In this document: positions 45,286 to 57,894 of the stretch, piece by piece | How the letters are laid out: each line of letters opens with the position of its first letter | How positions within the stretch are numbered: the stretch's first letter is position 1 | DNA from: Schistosoma haematobium | Taxonomy: Eukaryota > Platyhelminthes > Trematoda > Strigeidida > Schistosomatidae | Direction of reading: 5' to 3' | Length of the DNA: 64,000 nucleotides | Assembly (NCBI RefSeq): GCF_000699445.3 | Contig: NC_067199.1 | Span: 35,138,902-35,202,901, forward strand | The notes under the pieces: generated by a model | The model's input: the letters and a program-made list of their open reading frames with translations, nothing else | What the model was told of the DNA's origin: nothing | Database searches by the model: none | Made by a program: the position numbers and the translations under genes

Positions 45286-46224
45286 ATACTACTTGTTAAA
45301 TAATTAATCAATAATTTGAAGAAAATAACCTCCGTTAACATGTTTATTGTTTGAAATCTGTATCCATATATGTATGTTACTGCTTACCATCATCAATTTG
45401 ACTGAATAAACGGAACCTACTCCTTCAATTTTGTTCATCATGTATTTCAACTATCCAAAATACAAAACAAAGAAAAGAACAATTAAAAAAATGAGAAAAA
45501 GAAATGTTTTATACAAAATTATTCTTTGTAAATAACACATTTTAAATAGGTAAGAAGATAATAAAGATAAAATTAATTAAGTAGTATATTATGATTGACA
45601 GTTATTAGTTGGGTCCTTTTTACAGACTACCATAGAGTAAATACACACTTTTCTATTCTATTCTAAAGTAGCAATATTAGCAGAATTCTTTTTAATGTTC
45701 TGTTTTATTGAATTCAATTCTTGTTTATTGTGGTCTTTTCTCTCTCTTTCTGTTTTTTCTCCTGTTTTTCCCTTTTAAGACTAAAATTGTCCATTTTGAG
45801 TAGTATAGGGCATAAATCTTGTTTAATTTCATTCTATGTTTGCGTGTACATGTATGATGTTTGTTTAAATACCCTCATCATTTTATTATTGTAAATAATA
45901 CGATAGAATTTATTTAACTAAAGTCAATAATCCCTTTCAACAACAACAGAAGAAGAGGAAAAAGAAAGAGAAGTAGAAGAAGAAGAGGAAAGGATATTCA
46001 CATAAACAGACTTATTTACAGGAGAGAGAAAAGATTATTCCGAAAATTTTAAATCATTGAAAATTCTTGGTATAAAAATTTGAAAAGGGTAGTGTTTGTC
46101 TTCTTTCTTTTAATCAAATAAGCTTATGAACATTTCTTAAAATTTAAATACTAGTTTAATCAGATGGATACTTTTATTAGATGAAAATAAGGATGTTTCA
46201 CTTAACCTTAGTCAAAAACTTACT

Positions 46225-46585
46225 TACTTATGCTTGTTATCCCTCTTGGTGGAACATAGGCCACTAACCATCCAACTATGTGGTGGGCAATCGTTTCCAG
46301 TTCTTTCCAGTTGTTATTTATCCTTTTCATGTCTGCTTCCAATTGACGACGTAGTATGTTCTTCGGCCTTCCTCTTTTCTGTTTCCTTTCAGGTTTCCAA
46401 GTAAGTGCTCGCCTCGTGATGCAGTTTGATGATTTCCGTAATGTATGTCCTAACCACTTCCAACGTCTTTTCCTAATTTTCTCTTCAGATGGAACCTGGT
46501 TTGTTTTTCTCCTACGTAGACTGCTACTGATGGTATCCGGCCAACGGATATTGAGTATCTTGAGTAGACAACTGTTTATAAATAC
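46225..46585 (-). pseudogene. RTE-type (SR2-like) 3-prime end, minus strand
   Basis: Open on the minus strand: [44 protein letters not shown], a [20 protein letters not shown] segment and [12 protein letters not shown]. Homologous to the copy at 3940-4498 but with a different C-terminus. It is 5-prime truncated. Confidence 0.8.
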
Positions 46586-46942
46586 ACAAACATACATTGA
46601 AAGTGATTGCTTTAAATAAATTACACTTTGAAATTGATTTTTACCATTAATTGACATAATCTAAAGAACTACTGAAAAAAATGAAGTACTTAGACGTTAT
46701 TATAATCTAGTTTGAGTTTCTTCAGATATTATTATGCGTTTCATATGGAATCGAATCCAGAATATTCACAACTCCACGATCCTTCAATTTTCAATGGTTC
46801 ATAATGGGAAGTTCTCACCAAATGTACAATCTTATTCATCTAAACAGTCTTTGCAAATTGAACATAGTAACTGATGTACAAATTAATTATTATTAATACC
46901 AGACGCGGGTTTTGTGGATATTATAGTAATTTTTATAACTGA

Positions 46943-47143
46943 GATCATGAGTCAATTGGATGCCGGCTCAGTGGTCTAGAGGTTAGGCGTTCGCGAGCGA
47001 GACTGACAGGTCCTGGGTTCGAACCTCGCGAGGTGGGATCGTGGATGTGTATTGTTCAGGAGTCCCACAATAGCACGAAACGGCCGTCCAGTGCTCCTGG
47101 GTTTTCCATGACGGTCTAGCTTTAACTGACTCATTATATCAAC
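46943..47143 (+). repeat. tRNA-related hammerhead SINE, family B
   Basis: Best preserved Pol III head in the window: A-box-like GGCTCAGTGGTCTAGAGG and a perfect B box GGTTCGAACC (47019-47028). The ribozyme core is TTCAGGAG, so it is broken, although stem III, GAAA and GTC remain. Confidence 0.8.
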
Positions 47144-47926
47144 TATTATAATTATTATTAATTAATTTTCTATTAAAGTGACTTAACTGGTCAGTAATAT
47201 GAGTGTTTATTAGCTAGTTAATTAAAAAAAGATTCCCTAGTTCGTATCGTGGATCAATCTTAGTTAAACCAGAAAGTACTGGACATCTATTTCATCCTAG
47301 TGCCAGTTCGTGAATTTATCATACCTCCATAGTATTAAAATAAACTCTGCTATTCCAACTAAGTCTTTCAAATCAGAAGAACAAATAAATGATGGTTGAA
47401 GGAGATCATTAGGATTCCAATCCAATGATTACATGATACAATATAGATGTCATAGAATATAAATACCATCATCATTTTGAATAGCATATATATGAAAGCT
47501 CTTTTTTATCGAATTTACCTGAAGTAAAATGATTGATGTAAATTAATGGTATTTTTGAATACAAATAAGCTGATTGGTTATTTAGTGTTCGGATAGATGG
47601 GATCTATTTTGTATAAATTAAAGTATCTCAACAATTACCAATAGTTTACAGATTCGAAATTTTGTATTAAATACTATAATAAAAGCAAAATGAATTGGCG
47701 ATGGCAATAACAAATAAAAAAATAACCGTCTTGTAGATAAAATCAACAATCTCTACAACCCTATGATGATAATTATTATGTTGAAGATGGCACAGGTATT
47801 CAGTGTTTGACAACACTTTTACCAGTAACACCTAATATAACTCGTACCCACCAAGAGAAATCAAAAGACAGAATCGAGGAGATCGGAACAGTGTATTTGG
47901 CGATAACCAATATATCGGAATTCTCT

Positions 47927-48104
47927 GATCTAATCTGGCTAGCGATTGCAGTAGATGTTGAGCATGGCGTTCCCACACGTGATCTGGTGCGGATGCATGA
48001 CCGAGCGCCTTCAGCTAGGTGAGTCCATTAAAACTAATGTGGTCAGCATCCAATGTCGAAAACTTACAGAGCTATTTATTTTGGGGATTTATTTACTGCT
48101 ACAA
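47927..48104 (+). repeat. 180-bp repeat shared with 39693-39874
   Basis: Near-identical inverted copy of 39693-39874; see that entry. A short open frame across it is incidental. Confidence 0.8.
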
Positions 48105-48214
48105 TGTGATCACTAGTGGTTAGCTTCAGGATAAAGTTTAACTGTGTCGGATGTGAAAAGTGATCCATGGTAGAAAATGGAAGATGGTTGCGTAATATTG
48201 TAGATTGGAAGTAA

Positions 48215-48412
48215 ATATCGGTACCACTGACTGCCAGCTCGTAGGTACAGAGATTAACTGTTCATACACGAAGCCAAAGGTACTGAGTCCGATTCTCTAT
48301 GGTGCAGTCTTGAATGCTCATTGCTGAAGAATCCCACACTAAAACAAAACGGCCGTCTAGTGCTTTCAGGTTTTCAATGATCATCTAACTTAGTCTGGTT
48401 CATGATTTTAAT
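48215..48412 (+). repeat. Degenerate family B SINE
   Basis: Family B landmarks are recognisable (GCCAGCTCGTAGGTACAGAG, ACGGCCGTCTAGTGC, TTTCAGGTTTTCAATG), but the core reads CTGAAGAA and GACGAAA is AACAAAA. Confidence 0.6.
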
Positions 48413-48798
48413 ATGAATTATGTTACTCTACTTTTATGGGTTTTTATTTTTAGAAAAAAAGGAATATGTTCTGGAGTTATTTTTCTGGTATAAATTAAAG
48501 TAGACCGAAAATTATTATCATTATCATTATTTATTCTCTGATTGACAGGATTCTATTAGGTGCAAACTTTATTCCTTGAGTCGTCTGTTATTGTTGAAAT
48601 TTAAGTTCGTTTATTGTTGTTGTTGCTTTCTTTTTCCAATTTCTTATTTTCTGTTACTTGTCTTTATGCTCATTTTCCCTTCTTTTTTTTCTTTTCTAAA
48701 AATTAGCTACATTTAAATGAGTAGCAGTTTCGAAAGAAAAAAAAACAACTTCCACAATCTGAAATAGAATACAACTCTCATGAATTAGATTTATCTTG

Positions 48799-48827
48799 TT
48801 CGGGGGTTGGGGGCGCGGGGGGGTCGA
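48799..48827 (+). repeat. G-rich tract
   Basis: Several consecutive G-runs in an otherwise AT-rich region; a possible G-quadruplex former. Confidence 0.6.
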
Positions 48828-49522
48828 AAAAGTATGTTGACATAGTTGATTTAGACAACAAAAAGAACATGGAGTCTAAACTACAATATAAATGTAAACA
48901 ATGATTTTCTTTTTAAAATGTAAGTATATTGTAAATACTGTTTACTAAAGTCTATCGTATTGTTTGTTGCGTGTTTACCTCTTTAAACCCTACCGAGATA
49001 TGTTGTATACAAATAAATAAGAAACATAATAATACTTTACTATATTTTATCTTTGGTATATACCCATTTCCTTTCTCTTAGAATTCTTTCTTCTATCAAG
49101 TTTACTTTATCAAGCACGTTTTATTTATTAAAAGTATCTATTAGTGATTGGGTTTCTTTTTTTTCCTCTTTCTCTCTTGTTTCTTTTCTGTTTTCCATAA
49201 CTAAATACAGTACGGTATATTATTTATTCTTTCTTTTTTCTTTAAAAAAAATATGGAAAAGAAACACGTGCCATATTCAAGTATTATACAGATTACTAAA
49301 TATTAATGTAGTATACATTCCGGTTTGATTGATTTATTTGTTTGTTTAAATAAGAAAAAGTAATAATTCAACTGAGAATTTAGTTAACTGTTCATTGTTT
49401 ATCTCGGTTTATTAAATAGTGGACATTGAATACTCGTAATTATATATATGTATCTTGACTGAAAATTAATCACTATTTCCGTGTTCGAATCTATTTTGGC
49501 ACAAATCAATTTCAATAGTTGA

Positions 49523-49762
49523 GATCATGAGTCAATTGAAGTTAGAGCACTTTGGAAATCCTGGAAGTACTGGACGGCCATTTTGTTCTATTGTAGGATT
49601 TAAGGTTATTATTTGTTAATCTCAAATCTGTTGTTTCTGTAAATTAATCATTTTGGGCGTGCGTATTGTTGAGGAATCTCATACTAGAATGAAATGGTCG
49701 TTCAGTGCTTCCTGAGTTTCAGTGGTGATCCAGCTAGAATTAATTTATGATTTCAACTATGA
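49523..49762. repeat. Fold-back family B SINE with 54-bp insert
   Basis: The left arm 49523-49600 (minus) and right part 49660-49762 (plus ribozyme plus tail) face each other. The centre, 49602-49655, matches 61699-61750 (TTGTTAATCTCAAATCTG type words) and is not part of the SINE. Confidence 0.6.
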
Positions 49763-49844
49763 CAATAATCAATACATCATATAGATATTCAAATACATCA
49801 GTGAATAAATAAATCAACAAAGTCTCTCATTATTAAAATGGTGG

Positions 49845-50125
49845 TTGGAGGTAGTTAACAAGAAACTCTGGACCCGGATTTCGTGTTATTTGGCACTTGT
49901 CATCAAGGTATACCTGTAATCTGGAGGGAATTGGTGCTCCCTAACGGATTCGATCCCGTATTTTACAGTCACAGACGTTATCACTGACTTTGGTAGAGTT
50001 TTATTCCCTGAGCTGGACGTTACCACTGAACTATCCGGGTCACAACTAACCTCCTGTAGGGATAGAATTCGATTTGCATTAAGAAGGACCTGACATACAT
50101 GACATTTATCACCACCCATTGATCA
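49845..50125 (-). repeat. Family C tRNA-like repeat with hammerhead remnant
   Basis: The minus strand shows a tRNA-like A box (ATAGTTCAGTGGTAACG) and B box (GGGATCGAATCC), then GGGAGCACCAATTCCCTCC and a ribozyme zone with GAAATCCGGGTC. The first core block is disrupted (TTGATGACAAG). This copy shows that family C also has a Pol III-type head. Confidence 0.65.
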
Positions 50126-50434
50126 ATCAATTGTAAAATCTATCATTATTTGTAACTTATTATACTAATTTTTATTTACTTATTAAAATATAAATGAGAA
50201 ATATAAAAGGAAACATTATCTATGAAAATCTGTTATCTCAATTCTATCATTTAATTCACGTTTCCTGGTTTTCACTTTATTCTATAAAAACGACAGAAAC
50301 CTTACATTATTATTATTATCATTATTACTATTACTATTATTATGAAACGGGTGTGATTGATGCACAGTGTTCTTAGATGAAAGTGTAAAGGTAATTAACG
50401 TTTTATTGGATTAGTAGTCTATTGTGTTTTCTTC

Positions 50435-50439
<5 letters not shown>

Positions 50440-50497
<58 letters not shown>

Positions 50498-50500
50498 TCG
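50440..50500 (+). repeat. (TA)n microsatellite
   Basis: About 60 bp of TA units. A shorter (TTA)n-like run is at 50308-50341. Confidence 0.95.
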
Positions 50501-51149
50501 AAAGAACTTATTACCAGCTGTTCACTACATCATGTTTATAAATAAACAGCATAATTGTGAACTATACGTAAATGAGAACACACAAGAAATGGCATTGAAT
50601 AAAACAGTAACAATAAGATTCTGATAAGTAAAATTTATATTTAAAAAAAAATAATAACAGAAGGCGACTAGACAGAAATAATGCTCCAGGGTGTGTTTTC
50701 AGCAGTCTGAAAAACATTTTATAAGATAAGTGAAATTCTTATTGAAGATAAGAACTAGCAGGGAGAAAAACAAAAAAACGTTATTCATAGAATTAACAAG
50801 TTGGTTAAGTAGAAGAAGAATTAAAGAGAAATATGTCTAGTGTTTTTTAATGCCGTAATTTCTTTACCTTTTATCTTATTATTTTGTACCTACTACTTTT
50901 AAGTACTTTGAAAAAGGTCATGTGTACTATTTGTTTCTTATTTTGTAGAACATGTGTGTTTATCATGCAATAATTGTTTTGTTTGAAATTTCATAGTTTA
51001 CATCAAGGATTGGTCTTAATTAGGCAATGATGATATCGTTCAAAAGAACGATTAAAGCTCCACGATCAAACTATCCAGCTCAGAGAACAAAACTCCATCA
51101 AAATCATCCAAATGAGCTACAAATCTTCTCCATCATCTCAAAAAATAGG

Positions 51150-51640
51150 AACAAGTAAACAAAGGATGGTCGTTTCATCCTAATGTAGGACTCATCAACA
51201 TTATCCATCCACAACTTTACTGTAGACGGAACCTAAAATCTTTAGGCTTCATGGAGAAACACTAAGCTCTTATCGACTGAGTTACCATTCAGTAACAAAC
51301 TAAAAGCGATAATAGTCAATCAGGTAATAGCTAATGTTAGTACGGAAATATAAATTACGAAACTGTCATCCTATGAAGAAAGATAACCAGACAACCGGAT
51401 CTCTTCTTAGCAGATGGTAATACAAAAATACAGAATAACTACAATTTTAAAAAAATTAACGATTAGATTAAAACTCTATAGTTTCCAAGTTAAGCATTCA
51501 TTTTGGAACCTAAAGTTTGTAGGTTCACTCAGTGATGATGTCATAGATTCACACTGCCAAGGTATTATGTACTAGGGCAAAACATTTATCAAATATTTCT
51601 TGGTTTTCACTGATTGTCTAACCAAAGTCAATTAGTAATG
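51150..51640. repeat. Old hammerhead-SINE remnants
   Basis: A minus-strand remnant at 51150-51320 and a plus-strand one at 51490-51640 share tail and head words with family B but have no intact core. Confidence 0.4.
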
Positions 51641-52273
51641 TGATACAATTTTTTCTTAATCAAACACCATAGTTACCAAATTGTATTCACACTTATTGTT
51701 ATTCATCAATATTTCCTCTTGGAGTTAACTATCTAAACTCATTCAAAGTCATTTTAAAAATATTTATTTTCTAATTGGCCGATTTAATTTCACCATATTT
51801 TTCGTATCACTATAATTTAAATAAACAAAAAAAACCATATTCTTTTCTATCTTACAATGTGTTATACTACTAATAACATATAAGTATATTGTTTATATTT
51901 ACATAATCTTTAAAACATATTCATCTATGTCATGGAGATAATTATTTGTTATTTCTTCATTTTTTTTTATACCTTCCATCTAATTTTTCCATAACATTTG
52001 CATAGCAACAATAAGTGTTTATAATAATAAAAAAATTTTTTTAGACCAGATGTTTTTATAATCAAGAAAGCAGGAAAGAAAGGAAGAAAGAATGAAGGAA
52101 ACATGAAATGATATAATTCATATTCTGGGTTTTATTTCCCCTATTAACTATGTGTAATATAGATTAGTTAGTATGAATTTACTATTTTGCAGTTATGTGT
52201 AAAATGTATTAAAGAACAATTTGCATCTAATTAACTGGACTATTTCGTTTTTTTTCTTTTCTTTAAAGAATAT

Positions 52274-52586
52274 TGTGGTGTGTGCTACTTATATTGATGA
52301 TAAGTAGTATATGACGCGAGTTAAAGAACGTAATGTCTGGCAACAGAAGATGTGGAAAGATCAACAAAGGAACAGCGGGAACGCAATACAATTTGTAAGA
52401 AAACGCATGAACCATGAAATGTGAGACAATGGATTGATGATTGCAACAGCAACAGTCCGGTTTGATATGATGGAATGATAGTTTGCAAATTAACGATTTA
52501 CTATTTGGTTTTTTTGTTTTATCAAGTAACTCTGTAATTTCGTGCTGAATACATTCGGTTGTCCTACCCGTGTTCAGTTCACTACA
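52274..52586 (+). repeat. Solo LTR 2, with target duplication
   Basis: 313 bp, TGTGGTGTGTGC...GTTCACTACA, flanked by ATAT (52270-52273 and 52587-52590). Diverged from the copy at 44979-45285. Confidence 0.75.
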
Positions 52587-52589
52587 ATA

Positions 52590-54118
52590 TAATTAAATAT
52601 AAGTGTATGTATATTGCAATAAATACATATTGGTTAAGTGTAATAAGGTATTATTGTTTGTAGATGGGTAATACAGATTTGAAAAAAATTTTATATAATA
52701 ATAATGTAATGAGTTAACTTAAAAAGGACAATTTACATTAAAAATTGTGTCAACTGGAATACAAATGAAATTTTAGGAGTGTTGTTTTGTTCCACTTCCG
52801 AACTTCCTCTGTAATATTCACCTAACAACTCTCACTGAATTGAACATAATAGTTTGAGTATACGATGAGACTATAATCTATGGACGACCTTTGAGCGACG
52901 CCGTAGTGACTTTGAGAGTGTCTACCTACTTTCTAGGGCTAAATAAGGGTTATAAAGCAGTTTGAAGAATAAAGTTTATGATTCACAATTGATGGTTAGG
53001 TTTAAGAATTAGATTTACCGTTTTTCACCATGAAATGACATCAGTTAAAATGCCAAAATGTTATTTGACCAAATCCAAGACCTGTTATCGTAAGTCTGAT
53101 TGCTCCGTCCATAAATTATAGTCTCGTCGAGTATACAATATCTTTAAAGCATACCCAAGATGATATCTTGTAATTTATCTTACAAATCTCAAGCAACTTA
53201 TGATATAACACGATCTTGATGAAATTTAGATTAAGCACTTATTATCTGATTAAATACATTGAATGAATTGACAGATCATGATTTCTTATTAAAACTTAAG
53301 AGAAGATACTCATAAACTAGTGGACATAGAGTAATGATTTAGGCAGATGATCATCTAGAGAAAACTTAGAAATAATATCAGGCAATTGTATTGTTTCAAT
53401 AATTGCTTTTATTGAAGAGGATTAGAACAAAGAATTAAGTATATATCTTTAACAGAAAACATCAGGTTGATATATTAAAATCCTTCAGTATCATTAATAG
53501 ACAATCAAACTCAATTCTACTTAAGTTTACCGAAGCCATAGTCATCGAGCATCTCAATCTGGATTTATGTATCCAAAAAGAACATTAACAAATCTTTCCT
53601 TACCATGATGACGTTATTGTCATTTTATCACATCATTCTTGAAAGCCTTTCTCTTATTCTGATTGGATCACTTTTCTTTTAAATGACTGATTTCAAGTGA
53701 TTTTATTCACAATTACTATTCGACCAAGACGATCTGCTTAAATTTCTGGGCTATCTGTTCCTGTCATATAGATATTTCATTAGCTTATATGTCTTCTCGT
53801 TTGTTTTAGCACGTCATTATGCCTATTAGTCGCACAACCTATTCAGGTGCGTTTGTGAAAAGTTTACGACATTTCGTTGTACAAGTTACAAAAGAGTCCA
53901 ATTAGAGACATAGTGGTTGCTGGTTATATACATCTAAAAGAATATACATCAATTAGATATCGATTCCTGAACTACTAACATCTTATTGGCGACCACTCAA
54001 TATTTATCACAAGGGTCGATCAAGAAATAAGAAAAGGAAACTTGTTGAAATACTTTGTGCTGAGAATTCTATACTGTACCAAAATATAATATTAAATAAA
54101 GCCAGTAATAATAATATA
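52590..54118. other. Intergenic AT-rich sequence, nothing recognised
   Basis: No exon, RNA gene or clear repeat was found on either strand. Confidence 0.4.
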
Positions 54119-54119
54119 A

Positions 54120-54372
54120 GTAAAGATGGATAGTGGCTAGCAATGGAATGTAGGACGCTTGTTTCGTCCTATTTGGAACTCGTCAGCTGGATGTAAGTGC
54201 ATCTCAGAGTCGATGTCCCCAATACCGTTCGCTTCAAACGCCATCGCATTATCCACTTATAATGCTGGCGAATTAGGACAATATCGAGACAATACTCACA
54301 GTATGCACATATACCAATGAGAGACTGACCAATTGCAATTCTAAACATCAATTGGAAGATTCAAATAAAACA
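54120..54372 (-). repeat. SMalpha-type SINE, half fold-back
   Basis: The minus strand has an inverted tail (54372-54260, including the CACAGTATGCACATATACC words), then head, ribozyme (54145-54197) and CATTGCTAGCCACTATCC. The normal tail is missing at the left, where the unit stops near 54120. Confidence 0.7.
54145..54197 (-). ncRNA. Hammerhead ribozyme (SMalpha)
   Basis: CTGACGAG, stem II GTTC/GGAC (one wobble), GAAAC and a GTC triplet are present. Stem III is a two-base stem with an AAGC loop. Stem I is only partly paired. Confidence 0.65.
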
Positions 54373-54639
54373 ATACCAAGTAAATTTATTAACGATAATA
54401 ATTTGTGTTCATTTACACCACTGCACAATCAATGAATTTTTTAGTTATATAGTCTCTCGTAACTATATCTGATGATCCTGAATCTCCCCCCCACATATCA
54501 TGTTTATTCACAACCTTCTTTAAACTTCGTCAACCTCATTACATTCTATTCAAATCGCCACTCCATTACAGTGATATATACATATATAACCAATTTCAAT
54601 GTTAAAAGTAAGAAACAATTGAAGAAGATCTTACAAAAT

Positions 54640-54720
54640 AAAATGAATTCATATTATTTTGTTCAATTCTTTGTTCTTATTCAATTCAAGATAGTCAAGG
54701 GAATAAAGTATATGAACTAG
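54640..54720 (+). repeat. Penelope-like terminal repeat fragment
   Basis: AATAAAATGAATTCATATTA followed by TTCTTTGTTCTTATTCAA matches the terminal repeat end at 63664-63720. The hammerhead core is absent. Confidence 0.5.
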
Positions 54721-55001
54721 TTTGAATATCTTATATTAAACTATGTTTTACTGAATAATTTTATTAGTGATCGTTAACATAGCACTTCAGAAATGATTTG
54801 GCTATAATATTAGACAATTATTTTGTTTAAATTATAATTTGAAAAATAGTTTTTTGTTATTGACATAAATCAATTCGACTGCCATTAATATAAACTACTA
54901 AGGAGTCATTTAAGTAATATATTCAATAAAGTTACTTATTATTAGGAAGCTAATATAGATTAAAACTATCTACTATGAGAAAATGTCAACAATGATTATA
55001 T

Positions 55002-55277
55002 TGTAGAGAACAAGAACATGGTCGAGGACAACCAAATATATCTTAGTACAAGATTATAGAATATCTTAGTAAAATCTGAGAACCATACAGTAGATACTTC
55101 ATTTACGAAATATCCATTAACTCTCTCAGACCTCGTTGTTCTTTCGTCTCCATACCAATTACTCTCTGTTCCCGTTCTCTTATCTTCGACTTTCTGAACT
55201 TTCTGCCACCAGGCATTCCACTTTTGATTGGTGATACACACTATTTATATCTGTCGACATCAGTAGCACACACTACA
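55002..55277 (-). repeat. LTR 3 of the same family, minus strand
   Basis: Minus strand starts TGTAGTGTGTGCTAC at 55277 and ends GTTCTCTACA at 55002. No flanking duplication (ATAT versus CTCA). On the minus strand the sequence just before it contains the purine stretch GAGGATGAG, as expected of a polypurine tract, so this may be a 3-prime LTR with a scrap of interior (55278 to about 55600). Confidence 0.6.
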
Positions 55278-55794
55278 CTCATCCTCAACTTGGAGCAATC
55301 GTTCTTGCAGTGGTTCTGTTCGCCATGCTACTTGTTTTCTTTTCCGCACTCTGTGCCACACACTCCGTTAGAACGTCAAGTTTGTGGTACGCCGACCTTT
55401 GTAGATCCGTAGACCTGCTGAGCCATCAAAATCCGACGTACATCCAGCATCCGGGTTGTCCAACGCCAGCGCTCCAGTTACCTGCTGAGTCGTGTACATC
55501 CGATGTCCACCTAGCAAATAAACAATCAATACAAAAATCAGTTTGTGATTGTTCTCAAGATGAAATAAAAACGTTAATTAAACTAACCCGTTGTGTCACT
55601 GAGTAAAAACAAAGAGAATTTACAGGTCAGAACTATGCAAAACGATTGCTCGCTTGACAGATATGAAGAAAAATGAAAAACATAAAGGTCAAAATAATAA
55701 CTGAATAATAATCGTGGAAAATTGTTAAAGGATAATAGGGACTGACTACGGTTTAAAATTACAAAACAATAATTTGAAAAAATACAAGACCAAA

Positions 55795-56060
55795 AAACAC
55801 TACAGTAGGGAATTAGGGCCAAGAAAGGGATGTGATGTTGGATGTATCGTTTTTGAACACAGAATTTGGGCTTGAATTGGTGGATCGTCAATACCTCAGC
55901 AGTGCATAGGTTTTTGATTCGATCCAGTTCCTTTAATTGTGTAGATTATTTTGAAGGAACATTCCTTTGGAGCGACGTGTCCAGAGTCGATTAGATACTC
56001 CTGTACCGAACTGGTGATTGTCTTGCATTCGTTAATGTTGAGATGACTAATATCCAGTGT
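55795..56060 (-). pseudogene. Penelope-like GIY-YIG endonuclease tail fragment
   Basis: Minus-strand frames read SSVQEYLIDSGHVAPKECSF, KIIYTIKG, then LTIHQFKPKFCVQKRYIQH. The spacing of a GH motif followed by an I..FKP.LCVQ block matches the C-terminal part of the GIY-YIG nuclease of schistosome Penelope-like elements. A frame change near 55905 breaks it. Confidence 0.5.
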
Positions 56061-57390
56061 TAACTCGAATTAGTTTTAATATCACATAAGAAAATTGTAC
56101 GACTAATGTTCAGAATAAATATGGGTAACATAGTATGAGAGAAATAATAATCTAATCATAAATGAAAATAAATATTTGCTCAAAGATTACGTCATATGCA
56201 AAATAGCATGAATTAGGTAAGAATTAGTAAATGGGGCTGAAGGCTAAACAAATTTCTCAAATGTTCACAAGCATTATAATAAGATATGAGAATAAGATTT
56301 ATTTTAACCATGGAAATATAAAGATGAACGTTGTATATACGTTAATCAAATTATGTCCTCATCTTATCGAAATGATTATTCACTAATTAGGCCAGAAGTT
56401 GACTAAGGTAAAAGAAATGATTAAATATATTTCTTCTTGATGCAAAGCTTCGGCTATTTGATCCGAATAGCTATTACTTCAACTATTTGAAGGATTATTG
56501 GTCTAATGGATTTAGGTAAATAAATATTAACCCAATTTAGTACTACAGATTACTGCTCCATATTACCTATATGACCCGTGTGTAATAAATGAGCCAGAGT
56601 TGAACCATTAATGGCTTTAACTACACCTTTGCTTAACCATAATGGAAAGCATTCACGAACATGAAAATACACATTTCTATTACATCAGCCAATATGGCCT
56701 TCTTCAAAAATCTTTTAGATTGATAGATAATCAAATACGTGGCCAGTCTAGGTAATTTACCTTTCAATCTCAGAGTGACCATTGGACTCATACAAAACAT
56801 TAATTATAATTTTCCTGGATTTAAAGTTCTTTAAAATTGTTCTGCACCACACGTGAATTATTTAGGGGAGGGGAAATTTTGGAATGATTATAACTGATAT
56901 ATGGAAATTAAATATGCGGTTTAGGTTATCTGTAATACTTTCAATATTTAGTAAATTTGTTGTAATTCATCGATAACACTCATTTTTCAGTTCATTTAAC
57001 GGGGTGAGTGCCGCATTTTAGAGTTTAATTCTAATGCGAAATTTAATTTAAACCTTGACTTTTACCAATTTTTTTTAGTTTTTAATTTGACGGGTTGTAC
57101 TATATCACACTGAAAAGTTCATCTCAGACAATTATAAATAACCTTAGAGGCTTGAAATGAATTATTTGATTGAAATTACACTCTAACAGACAGTACTCAT
57201 CCATTAAATAAAGTTGATCGAAAGTGTACAGGACACACAATTACTGAACACTGAAAGTATGATCGGATATTTAATAAAATATGATTGAAATTGTTAGATA
57301 TCGCATTATTGTTGAACATGGAGAAAAGATTGTTATCGTTGCATGCTCAAAAAAGAATTACGCAATATTTTTGATACAAATGTATTAGTT

Positions 57391-57566
57391 TTCAGTGGTC
57401 TAAAGGTTAAGCGTACACGCGCAAGACCTAAGGCCCTGGATTGGAATCTCACGTGCGGAGTCGTGGATGCACACTACTGACGAGTCCCATAATAGAACGA
57501 AACGGTCGTCTAGTACTTTCAGGTTTCCAATGGTGGTCTAACATTTATCGATTTATGATCTCATTC
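57391..57566 (+). repeat. Hammerhead SINE, family B
   Basis: Head TTTTCAGTGGTCTAAAGG, a weak B box (GGATTGGAATCTC), ribozyme at 57470-57520, and tail TTTCAGGTTTCCAATGGTGG...TTATGATCTC. Confidence 0.75.
57470..57520 (+). ncRNA. Hammerhead ribozyme, family B
   Basis: CTGACGAG, GAAA and GTC are intact. Stem I ACTA/TAGT pairs; stem II GTCC/GAAC has one mismatch; stem III is ACGGTCGT. Confidence 0.65.
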
Positions 57567-57894
57567 GAAAAAAATCTGAACCGATTTGATTACAACTCAG
57601 TTATCGATCAATGTAAATATCTTAGACCTACGAGAAGTCTATTGTACATCTTATAGTCCAATGTTTTCACCGTTACACTACAGAAATCAGATCACATAGA
57701 TAGTGTCTTCCATTTGAAGTCCTGTTGATACATCACTGACTAGCATGTAGTAAATGTTTGAAGATTTCTATAAACTCTCCAACCATTTAGCCTCATATTT
57801 GTAACTTATTTACTAACAATTTACTACAAATGTTTGCATAAGTTTAACATCATTGCTATCATCAGTATAGGGTCGTGAAGGTTGTTGAGTTTTA

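Noticed and set aside
46943..47030. tRNA gene with good A and B boxes
   Set aside because: The head continues into a SINE body with ribozyme and tail, and no full cloverleaf acceptor stem is seen; a tRNA-derived promoter, not a tRNA gene.
47807..48022. 71-aa plus-strand open frame
   Set aside because: Falls across the 180-bp repeat also present in reverse at 39.7 kb; the frame is not a recognisable protein.
50424..50624. 66-aa open frame with Ile-Tyr repeats
   Set aside because: Translation of the (TA)n microsatellite.
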